From Xylogone sp. PMI_703 (taxonomy: Eukaryota; Ascomycota; Leotiomycetes), in NCBI GenBank assembly GCA_021399445.1, contig JAJTUQ010000010.1, positions 372,001 through 436,000 of the forward strand: a stretch of 64,000 nt of DNA. The letters are read 5' to 3'. The notes under the pieces are model-generated. The model worked only from the letters and a program-made list of their open reading frames with translations, had not been told where the DNA came from and did not search any database. Below, one piece after another: positions 55,515-64,000 of this stretch. Every line of letters begins with the position of its first letter. The first letter of the stretch is position 1. A program made the translations under genes and the position numbers.

Positions 55515-55644
55515 CCAGCTTCTAGACAGTGAGAATTTCTTCTCCAGATCTTGTTCTGAGGTCAACAGTCTCATAAAATTTGCTTCTTTTGAGTACATAT
55601 TTTTTTTTTGATACCCTTTGTATATATCTTACCAATCCGTCACT

Positions 55645-56652
55645 ATGAGAACTTCTCTCCTTGCATCAATAGCCCTTGGTGCTACTCTGATCAACGCAGG
55701 CGTGATCAAAACGCGCGCCGTTGGTGGACTGAGTGTTGTATACTGGGGTCAGGATGACTCTGAAAGATCGTTGGGATCATACTGTGCGTCTGGCCAAGGC
55801 ATCGATGTTGTTGTGCTTGCCTTCTTGAGCACATTGGGAAATGGAAATGCCCCCTCTGGGACCTTTGGTAACGAGTGTAGTCTTAACTCATCTGGAGGTG
55901 GCAACTGTGGCAACTTAGCCAATGACATCAACACCTGCAAGAACAACGGCATCAAAGTTCTCATCAGCGCTGGTGGTGCTGGAGCTAATTACAGAATCAC
56001 CAGCAATGCCGATGCTGATGGTATTGCTTGGTCTCTGTGGAACGAATGGGCAGCCCCAGGTGCTGTCTCATCTGATGCCCCTCGCCCAATCGGAAATACT
56101 TTCGTTGATGGTTGGGACTTCGATATTGAGTCCAATCCTAACAACAGCGGACAATTCCTCGGCGAGCTTGTAACCAAGCTAAGGTCCTACATTGCTACTG
56201 ATCCAAGCCACACTTACTACATCTCTGGTGCTCCACAATGCCCTCTTCCTGAGGAGAACATGGGTGCAGCTATTAAGAGTGCACAATTCGACTGGCTCTT
56301 CATCCAGTTCTACAACAACGACGGCTGCTCCGCATATCAACTATTCAACAACGATGGTGGATCCTTCAACTATGACTCTTGGGTCTCCTACGTGAAAGGC
56401 ACTCCATCCCAAAATGCCAAGCTTTTCGTTGGCCTTCCTGCCTCCAAGACCGCATCTACTGGAGACAGCAGCGGCTCCAAATACTGGGTCAGCACTTCCA
56501 ACCTTCCCAGCCTCATCAATCAATATGGCACTCACGCACAGTGGGGAGGAATCATGCTTTGGGATGCTCGCAGCTCGGATACCGTCAGTGCCGGTGGATG
56601 CAACTATGTACAGAATGTCAAGAGAGTTTTGACCACAGGTAGCACTTGCTAA
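55645..56652 (+). CDS. Secreted class III GH18 chitinase
   Basis: Single exon of 335 residues from the ATG at 55645. An in-frame ATG at 55618 would put nine residues before the signal peptide. Residues 1-18 (MRTSLLASIALGATLINA) form the signal peptide. The GH18 barrel includes VVYWGQ, VLISAGGAG (substrate-binding strand) and the catalytic motif DGWDFDIE at 155-162, with Glu162 as acid/base and all Asp residues present. Cysteines and length match hevamine/plant-type (class III) fungal chitinases without a separate chitin-binding domain. It should hydrolyse chitin or chito-oligomers outside the cell, for wall remodelling, scavenging or mycoparasitism. It has the most GC-rich, best-biased codons of the window, suggesting strong expression. 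Confidence 0.95.
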   Translation: MRTSLLASIALGATLINAGVIKTRAVGGLSVVYWGQDDSERSLGSYCASGQGIDVVVLAFLSTLGNGNAPSGTFGNECSLNSSGGGNCGNLANDINTCKNNGIKVLISAGGAGANYRITSNADADGIAWSLWNEWAAPGAVSSDAPRPIGNTFVDGWDFDIESNPNNSGQFLGELVTKLRSYIATDPSHTYYISGAPQCPLPEENMGAAIKSAQFDWLFIQFYNNDGCSAYQLFNNDGGSFNYDSWVSYVKGTPSQNAKLFVGLPASKTASTGDSSGSKYWVSTSNLPSLINQYGTHAQWGGIMLWDARSSDTVSAGGCNYVQNVKRVLTTGSTC

Positions 56653-57405
56653 GAGGTATAAATATTACGGCGATTGTATATAGTTGAAAAGCCATCGCAG
56701 ACTGTACATACATATTGGTCAAATATCAAAATTTGTTTGAAATAACTCCTCTGTTCCCTTGATATAATGTTTTGCTGTGAGTCTTACTTATGATTCGTGA
56801 CATTGTAATACTTGATGGTGTCTTATACGCGAAGTACTTCATGCAGTAACCCACTTTGTTGAAGTTTAAGTACGCCCTATCATACTGTTGACCTAGTACT
56901 TCGGCCTTGCTGATCCTACTTTCCCTATAAATACGACCGTCGTTAACCCTAGAAATGGCTCTGTCGTCGCTAAGAATATATGTCACCAATCGGTTCAGTG
57001 ACCGAAATTTATGTATATATATCACCAACAGGCTCCATGATTGGATGCTAGACTTTAGCCAGGTACAATACAATCGATCCATGTGACCAACCTAGCAGTG
57101 TCCTCAGAGACTGCACTAGAAAATCGCACTATATTTGCACGTCTTGGCTCAAAATTGTGATCATTATACTGACTCTATAGCCAGTTACCTCCCTATTAAG
57201 GTGGTTTTGGATATACAGAAGCAAGATATCACTTTTCAGTCATAGCTGTACGATTTATTATTTACTAGTTCTTTTATCTTCCTATTTTTGTATGTTCCTC
57301 CTACTCGGAAACCAAGAAGTATCGATATATGTTCATATGAAGGGTGTCGTGAGCCTGGCTCCAACCCAATGATACCCAATAGCAGCTCTCATATCGCACG
57401 GTGTC
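56653..57405. other. Convergent intergenic region
   Basis: Between the stops of the chitinase and the RidA-family gene. A frame on the minus strand at 56726-57082 is rich in rare patterns and not convincing. Nothing else seen. Confidence 0.55.
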
Positions 57406-57873
57406 TCAATTCGTTGTTGGGGGTACGTAGACAGTGCATTTGATTTCAACAAGAATATTGGGATTCGGTAACGCTCGCACTTCAACTGTCGTCCTCGCTG
57501 GTGCGTTCATCCGATTCGGCCAGATTTTATTCCACTCTACATTCATTCCAGCATAATCGCGAGGAATATCAGTGAGGAAAACCGTTGCATCGACAATACT
57601 CTCGAGCCCAGCTCTCCCATTGCTGGCGCCTTTGATGACAGTTTCAATGTTTGTAAGGACCTCAGCGGTTTGCGGACCAATTTCCAGAACAGCATTGCCG
57701 TTACTGTCTTTACTTGCGCCTACAAAGGTCCCATCAGCACGGCGAGAAGATATTCCCGACACATAAATGCTTATTCCATTGCCTGGACCTGGCACAATCC
57801 GCGCATGGGGATAATTTGCCAGACCTTGAACGTGTGTTGAGGAAGGGAGAACGAATGCGTGAGAGTCCGTCAT
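57406..57873 (-). CDS. RidA/YjgF-family protein (2-aminomuconate deaminase-like)
   Basis: Single exon of 155 residues from the ATG at 57873. An upstream ATG at 57906 would add 11 residues not typical of the family. The fold signature is present: GNGISIYVSGISSRRADG, TAEVLTNIETVIKGA, DATVFLTDIPRDYAGMNVEW and the C-terminal ARTTVEVRALP segment with the conserved Arg that binds the carboxylate of 2-iminoacids. RidA proteins hydrolyse reactive enamine/imine intermediates; the fungal branch with this ending is often labelled 2-aminomuconate deaminase. That label links it loosely to aromatic breakdown, but it lies 10 kb from the cluster core. No signal peptide. Confidence 0.88.
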   Translation of the reverse strand: MTDSHAFVLPSSTHVQGLANYPHARIVPGPGNGISIYVSGISSRRADGTFVGASKDSNGNAVLEIGPQTAEVLTNIETVIKGASNGRAGLESIVDATVFLTDIPRDYAGMNVEWNKIWPNRMNAPARTTVEVRALPNPNILVEIKCTVYVPPTTN

Positions 57874-58618
57874 AATGTAAGCTTTGATAGGAAGGCAATA
57901 TGGCAAATAGGAAAATTATTATAGTAGTGCATTATTCCTCAAAAATATGAGAGGATGTATAGACTGCAGAGAATGGCGGGGAAAAAGCTATGGTTACGAA
58001 TGAACGGCCATTGCCCAGATGTGGGGAGCTAGGAGCAAGCTGATAAATCGTCCTTCGGTATTGGGCCGAGGCGGTTTCTAACGTCTACAGAAGATTACCA
58101 AAAATATGCCACTGTAGTTATCTTCTTAATAGTCGTCTTTGGACAGTGTAGCCTTGTCCAGAGATAACATAGAATGCACAGTTGGCCAGTAACGCACGTA
58201 GGTCGTCATCCTGGAAAGCTGTTAATCGTAAATGAAGATGGGGGGATAGCTGGTTTATGATGGCTATTCCATCAGATAAAATATCAATTATTACAAGAAA
58301 CAAGGTTTATGGTGGTGATATCTTTTAACTGTATGAGATGTCTGGTTCATCGACTTAACACACACCTATATGCCTCGATCGTAATACTAAGAGCACTGGC
58401 GCGGCTTTTAAACAGCTAAGCTGTGTTGCATTCTCCTATAACTTATGCTGTGGGACATTGACTAAGCATTTTCTCTACGGGGCTACAGAGTGGTAACTCG
58501 CATAGCCAAAGCACAGGATATGCTCCCTAGCAGAAAACTTTTGAAAAGGTGCATAGATTGTAAGATAAACTAAATATAAGCCTCTATAAGAGTTATGTAG
58601 CATAAATTAACAGTTCAA
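57874..58618. other. Intergenic region
   Basis: Promoter side of the RidA gene and 3' side of the nitroreductase-like gene. No gene, repeat or RNA supported. Confidence 0.55.
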
Positions 58619-59224
58619 TCACAAGATAACTCGATATCTCCCTTCAACTGGCTTTTTATCCTTTGGAGGAGGTCTATCTCCACTGGGCTTGCCTACTACC
58701 ATTTGGGCAGTTAACTTCCATTCCTGGGGAATCGACCATGTCTTTTTGACGTCTTCATCAATCAGTGGGTTGTAATGTTGCACGTGCATGCCCAGGCCTT
58801 CCATATCAAGTGCTGTCCAGAGAAGGATTTGATGCATCCCGGTAGACTGATCCCGCCAGCCTTCAAATTTATCCACATATGACTTATAAGACATTAATTG
58901 CTCATAAGCAGACGGGTCTTCAAAGAATAAAATAGACGCATATCCTGCCTGAAATGAATCTATCTTGGCCATTGTTTCGATAGCTTGATCCCCAGACACA
59001 TGAGAAGCAAGTGCCTTCTTAACAATGTCCCATAGTTTCTTGTGCTGGGCTCCATAAAGAATGATGATGCGAGCACTTTGAGTATGGAATGCTGATGGAG
59101 TGGCAAGAATGACCTTCTGGACAATCTCTTCTAGCCGTTTATTGGAAATGGTGGACTCGTTGGTTAAAGGATAGATAGTCCGTCGCTCCGCGACAGCAGC
59201 GATAAACTCGTCGGGAGTAGGCAT
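58619..59224 (-). CDS. Nitroreductase-family protein (Frm2/Hbn1-like)
   Basis: Single exon of 201 residues. The start EFIAAVAERRTIYPL contains the FMN-phosphate-binding ERR, followed by ILATPSAFHTQSARIIIL and the C-terminal LDMEGLGMHVQHYNP region. Length and sequence match fungal nitroreductases of the Frm2/Hbn1 type, small FMN proteins linked to fatty-acid signalling and oxidative stress in yeast. NAD(P)H-dependent reduction of nitro or quinone compounds is expected. No partner gene is adjacent. Confidence 0.9.
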   Translation of the reverse strand: MPTPDEFIAAVAERRTIYPLTNESTISNKRLEEIVQKVILATPSAFHTQSARIIILYGAQHKKLWDIVKKALASHVSGDQAIETMAKIDSFQAGYASILFFEDPSAYEQLMSYKSYVDKFEGWRDQSTGMHQILLWTALDMEGLGMHVQHYNPLIDEDVKKTWSIPQEWKLTAQMVVGKPSGDRPPPKDKKPVEGRYRVIL

Positions 59225-60859
59225 GACGTATTCAGGTATTAGATATAAGATCGATAAATAGTTTGCACTTTTGGTATACTTATTGATTTCCGCTGTCAGG
59301 ATAGATATGGCTTAAAGAGAAGTTAGAATTATTGGTGTATCCTCCGGCTTTATAGCTCAATCACGGTGTTAGTGATTGGTATCGATGTGATTGATTCTTG
59401 ATTACAGTGGCATACATAAGCAGAGTACATCAAGGTATTTTGGCATAGCTTACATTGAAACAACCAATGTGGTCCCCTCTGCATCGTCCTCTGCTGTTAC
59501 AGGTGGATTGCACATGGGGTTGTTCCCACCCATACTCTTTTGTAAGAATACAGGACTGGGACTAAGCTGGGAACGGGTCGAGCTGACCCTGTACTTGCAT
59601 GTATAGCTTATTAGTTCAGCAATGATGATATCCTATCATACGTAGAAATCTTGCTGTATCTGTTCCGGCCCGCAGACCGATCTGAATAGCCTGTTAGCTA
59701 GCCGTCCGGGGCCGATAATCTAATATTTGTATTTGCCTATGGGCTGGCTCATAAGCCAATATAATTGAAATAGCAATGTAAGGGTTTGAATAACAGTTTT
59801 CAGTAACACTTTGAATATAAGCTGTTCCAGCTTTATGTTAAAGATGTTCAGGTGCGGTTGTTATAAGCTGTATTGCTGTGAGAGCGATGGCATGAGCGCG
59901 TAATAGTAACGCGAGCCTGAGCAGGCAGAAAGCAAACAGACTAACAAGAAACACCCACACAACACAAATCTAAATCACAAGGGAACACAAGAACAGAACT
60001 CCCCTTGGTGGAGTATTAAAATTGTTGTGTTATTGTTAGAGAGTTGCTATATATAGCCTTGGGCGGAATTATTCCACCGTGCCATGTTTCCTTACCATGT
60101 GTTCACAATCTACGCCAAATAGAGTACTTAGTTCACTTACAGGCTTTGGTTAATTATGAGTTTTGGAGCCTTACAAAACGTTAGAGCCATAGTACGTATT
60201 AGGTATTGCATTCACCGTAAAGCCCAAAAATAGTTAAATAGTGCACAAGTGTTAATATATTAACATAGTCTCGACGATTAGTCATGAAAATTGTTAACAT
60301 AAAGCTGAAAAACTCAAGTGTAAAGCGTTATTGAAGACTTTTATTCAATTGTCATATCACTATTTGAATTATACTAGGCCGTCCAGTCGGATTGACTTAA
60401 GTACCAGAACGTATCTTTACGGGTCCACTCTCTTCCATGTTGTTGTGTACCCCTCGCAATTCTGACCCTGTCATAATATTACCTGCCCGGTTATGACATT
60501 CATAAATCTTGCACAGCGCCAGTATAATTAGGTTTGTACAAGTTAGGTAATAGATTGGGAGTTTCAAAGCTTAGTAAGTGCTTGCTTAGCTTTATTAATC
60601 TTCATTTCAAGTAGCAATTGCCCCATTACACGCGATCTCCATGTGATTCACGTGATATGACCCGTGATTTGTTAATCATTAGATCCAATGGTCCGGCTCG
60701 ACATGTCTCTAAAGGAAGGGCGCGTTCAACCCCACACACCGCATCTGGCGACGGTCTCTCTGGACAATACTCAATGGTACCACTTTTATATTATATATCT
60801 TCTCTGTTGAGTAATCAGGTGTTACGAACTATTGCATCTCTTGCTCTGTTTCTCAAACA
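59225..60859. other. Long intergenic region with possible LTR relic
   Basis: 1.6 kb without a supported gene. The part from about 59859 (TGTTATAAGC) to 60175 (GCCTTACA) begins with TG and ends with CA, contains an A/C-rich block and a TATATATAG element, and resembles a solo LTR, but I found no target-site duplication. The rest is AT-rich. Confidence 0.4.
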
Positions 60860-63154
60860 ATGTCCGATATAACGGATACGTCACATGAGCGCGACTATGG
60901 AGACAAACCTACAAAGAGAATCCGCCAGGCATGTCTTAATTGCAGGTTGGCACTCCCCCTGACTTACCGGAAGCCAAATCAACTTATAGCCTTGCAGAAG
61001 GAAAAAGGTCAGGTGTTCCGGCGAGAAACCCGAGTGTAGCATGTGTCGACGGCTCGAGCAGACTTGCCAGTATGTTTCAGACGTATCAGACTCAAGAGGT
61101 CGCGGTTCGTCGCCGAGTAGTTGTGGAAATCTGGCTGCACTGGATAATATTGCGGTATTGGTGCCTGTTTGGGATCTTGCGCCGTTCTCAACTAATTCGT
61201 CATGCTTCAGGGAGAAATGAATGCGAGATTTTCCGCGATAGACGCACGATTGGCTTCGTTGGAAAAGTCCATTGAAACGTAAGCGTGACCTTCAATAATA
61301 TAATAGCTGGCATTCTGAAGCCCCTTGCAGGTTAGTACCACTGGTATCGACACTCACAAAGCCGCATTCACTCAAGGCTCAAGGCGCGACATACCAAAAG
61401 CCAGGTAGTAATGATCTTACTGTGGAGGCTAGATCACCTAACGGGATAAATATATCAGCAGAAGAAAGTGACTCTGTGCCACAAACATACACTGTTCTTT
61501 TTGCTGCAGACATTTACTTCCGATTCTGCCATAACCAACCATATTCCTTGTTCCATGAGACGCATTTTAGACGGCGAATCACAGCAGGAGAGGTGCCGGA
61601 ATACCTTCTTTGGGCATTTCTGGCAACGGCTTGTCGATATTGTGCTTTGCCAGATGAAGGTCCGAACGGGGCTGGTGATGTCGCATTATACGCTAGCAGG
61701 GCCTGGAGAAAGCTGAGCATTCCATGGGACGGGTTCATAGGTGAACAGGAAGCGGTAGATATAGTCCGAACGATTCTTCTGGTTGCCAGCATTGAACTCA
61801 CCTGTAAGCTCAGTATGTAGTACTATCAAGAGTCAAACTAACGTATAATAGCTGGTTATGGTGATTCAGCATATATGAAACTGGGGTTGGCTCAACGTGT
61901 GGCATTACATTCGAAACTCCACCTGGAACCGGATTCGGACCAGACCCCAACGTTTCGAGAAGAACGGAGAAGAACTTTCTGGGCGTTGTACCTACAAGAT
62001 AAACTCATCTCACTATCTAGAGAGAAATTTCCTACCCTGCCAGATGGAGAATGTCGATTGCGGCTTCCTTGCTCCGAGACGGCATTTCGTGAGGATCGTG
62101 AAGAGGGAGCTACTTTCCTGGAATCATTCTCGGGTGATCTCCTTAATCGCGAGGTCGTTGGTTTATGCAGTCCCATTGCCCTTAAGATAATCATGGCATC
62201 AGCTCTCAGCCGAGTCGCACAATATGTCTTGCATGATGAACGATATACCGAGCAAGGGGCCCCATGGTTCTCAACAAGTCCATACGCTGCCATTACTTCA
62301 AATTTGCTCCAGCTGGAGTTGCACTTTTGTATGAATGAACCATTAGTAGAAGCGCTGGAACGTACTTGCTTCACTGATGGTAATATAGACCAGCATATTG
62401 CTGGGCCTCGTATTTATGCCCAAGCTCTTTTCCATCTGTCTCATTGTCTTTTACACCATCCATTTTTGCTTCACCAACGCCTACAAAAGCTTCAACAACG
62501 AGCTCCTATGAGCTTTCTGACTACAGCATGGGAAACCTGCAGGAACCATGCGAAGAGCTTGACAGAACTGAAAAATCTGAAAGACCACAACGTTCTGATC
62601 GTGTCAGCTCTTTATGGATATTGTATCATGGTTGCTGGGACTATTCATGCCCTTGCTATGCATGACGACAGCCACACCATCCGAGAAGATGCTAGTGAGC
62701 TCTATGGTAGTAGTTTAAAATTCTTACATGAGTTCTCGCGTCATTGGAAACATGCTGGTTTAATGGTATACCATCCATTTAGGCTATCATAGCCCACTTA
62801 GGTTGCGATGCAGACCGACTAACAATACCTCCATAGGCTATGCGGTTGGAGCGCTTCCAAAAACAAAATGTCTCACGCATTCCCCTACATGACCCCAAGT
62901 CTGGTCTCGACGAACAGTCTCTTTCCGATTCGAAGACGCTATGGAAAAGTGTCGACTACTCTCTGTCATCAGCATCCACCCCTCCAGCGAGCCCAGGCTC
63001 TCTTTCTGATAAGTTGACTACAATCCCAACTTTTTCACTATCGCAAGGGGATTTTGACTTTTCAAATTTTTCGATAGCAAGTCCAGACAATTTCTTAGAT
63101 TTCCCAATGCTGGATGAGACCCTCAGCCTAGTTATTGGCGATGAGGCGTGCTGA
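60860..63154 (+). CDS. Zn2Cys6 transcription factor
   Basis: Six exons: 60860-60945, 60998-61154, 61211-61278, 61331-61803, 61852-62765 and 62837-63154, giving 671 residues. The Zn2Cys6 cluster is at residues 25-52 (ACLNCRRKKVRC ... ECSMCRRLEQTC), split by intron 1. A short helical linker (ARFSAIDARLASLEKSI) probably forms the dimerising coiled coil. The fungal-specific transcription factor domain follows (DIYFRFCHNQPYSLFHETHF, RRRTFWALYLQDKL). The C-terminus is Ser/Pro-rich, then acidic and hydrophobic, as in activation domains. It converges on the acyl-CoA synthetase gene at the right edge, 288 bp away, and may regulate it, but this is a guess from proximity. Confidence 0.88.
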
Positions 63155-63442
63155 TTACGACAGAGATGCATCATTAGTGAAAAGTGAAGCCAAGGTTAAT
63201 TGATCTAGGCATCTAACTCCCCATGGTTCTCATCCATGTACTTCAACAATCAGTTATGTGGACGATGCCTCTTTTCATGGCAAATCGTAAACTATAGGGT
63301 GACTGAAATAGTGGTTACAAAAAAAGGCAAGGTGGGTTGCGCTTTGTAAGATAGTCAAAGTTAAAAATGAAATGCACATTGGAAGATGATGTCTCTACTA
63401 TTGCCGGGCTATGATTGAGAGGTCTGGGATTATTCACAGCCA
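63155..63442. other. Short convergent intergenic region
   Basis: Between the stop codons of the regulator and the synthetase. No gene or clear signal beyond likely transcript ends. Confidence 0.5.
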
Positions 63443-64000
63443 TCACAGCTTGTTTGTACGTGCTGCGTCTCTATTATCAAGGAATTTGTTTCCTACCTCT
63501 CTTAATATATCTTTTCTGATTTTTCCACTTGCTGTGGTAGGGAATTCAGCAAGGTATTCACCTGATCCAACCCAAATGAGAGTTCTTGGCTCCTTATGGT
63601 GCCCTAGTTGATCTCGTACCCACGCCCTCAGCTCCGCCGGGGATACTTTCCTATTTCCAGGGCGTAACTGAAGGAACGCTGCAACAGATTCTCCGTATTT
63701 CTCATCTTTCAATCCGACTATACTGACTTGGTTGATAGCAGGATGCGATATTAATCGTTCCTCGATTTCGAGCGGGTGGATGTTTTCGCCACCTATATTA
63801 GCCCGGGACATTAGCTCCCTACTAGTTTACTGGATATGTGATTCTCACCCCTGATTATAAGGTCTTTGATTCTCCCAGTAATGGTACAATACCCATGCTC
63901 GTCAATACAAGCTTCGTCACCAGTATGCATCCACACAACCCCGTTTTCATCATAAATCATGGCTTCAGCTGTTTTCTCCGGATTTTTATAATAACCTTGT
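63443..64000 (-). CDS. C-terminal part of an AMP-binding acyl-CoA synthetase (partial)
   Basis: The gene enters from the right edge. Exon segment 64000-63849 and last exon 63792-63443 (56-nt intron, GTGAGA...TAG) join as [17 protein letters not shown]. Adenylate-forming enzyme motifs are complete in this part: [20 protein letters not shown] (hinge) and [11 protein letters not shown] with the catalytic lysine. Acyl-CoA synthetases activate a carboxylic acid to an acyl-AMP and then a CoA thioester. The C-terminal tripeptide is NKL, a variant of peroxisomal targeting signal 1, so a peroxisomal location is possible. The substrate cannot be judged without the N-terminal part. The divergence from NRPS modules is clear because no carrier domain follows. 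Confidence 0.88.

Larger units (their letters stand above)
53425..55644. other. Long intergenic region before the chitinase
   Basis: 2.2 kb without a supported gene. Near its right end are a hairpin with arms CCTAGC/GCTAGG (about 55146-55171), the perfect 28-nt inverted repeat at 55217-55244, and the TATA element at 55506-55514. The left part is AT-rich with nothing recognisable. Confidence 0.6.

Noticed and set aside
56726..57082. 118-codon minus-strand frame after the chitinase
   Set aside because: AT-rich, no homologue pattern, no plausible promoter; likely chance.
1..64000. CRISPR arrays, rRNA genes, bacterial-type operons or prophage
   Set aside because: No direct-repeat arrays or rRNA-like conserved blocks; the intron structure is eukaryotic throughout.

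Overview
The window is nuclear DNA of a filamentous ascomycete (Pezizomycotina). Most genes are cut by short introns of about 45-150 nt with GTRNGT-like donors, CTRAY branch sites and YAG acceptors. Five regulators carry fungal Zn2Cys6, C2H2 or fungal-specific transcription factor domains. Two cytochromes P450, a class III GH18 chitinase, a HAM1-like protein and a DUF3176-type membrane protein are typical of this group. I cannot fix the class or genus from sequence alone. Intergenic DNA is AT-rich and long, with no large intact transposon. I rebuilt exon structures by hand; each listed multi-exon gene closes in frame from ATG to stop.

Layout. 1-9 kb: the 5' end of an unknown gene, a HAM1-like lipid-binding-type protein, a membrane P450 and a frameshifted gene relic. 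9-12.4 kb: an intronless 1122-residue fungal protein of unknown function. 12.7-18.9 kb: an ACC deaminase gene (acdS) flanked by two Zn2Cys6 regulators, one divergent and one directly downstream; the divergent promoter carries a 9-bp motif three times. 19.8-25.7 kb: a short-chain dehydrogenase, a DUF3176-like membrane protein, a small secreted protein and a small unknown protein.

26.7-47.4 kb is the most interesting block and looks like a metabolic gene cluster. It holds a P450, a divergent cupin and LigB-type extradiol dioxygenase pair, an aldehyde-dehydrogenase-like protein that appears to lack the catalytic cysteine, a CocE/NonD-type hydrolase, a FAD phenol-hydroxylase-type monooxygenase, two divergent regulators (one with two C2H2 fingers plus Zn2Cys6, one with no DNA-binding domain) and a GST-like protein. 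A reasonable reading is hydrolysis of an ester or amide, aromatic hydroxylation and extradiol ring cleavage under control of the paired regulators. The substrate and the cluster borders are inference.

49.9-64 kb: a coiled-coil protein, an atypical SDR/epimerase-like enzyme, a secreted GH18 chitinase with a strong upstream hairpin, a RidA/YjgF protein, a nitroreductase-like protein, a fifth regulator (Zn2Cys6) and the 3' part of an acyl-CoA synthetase-type gene running off the right edge.
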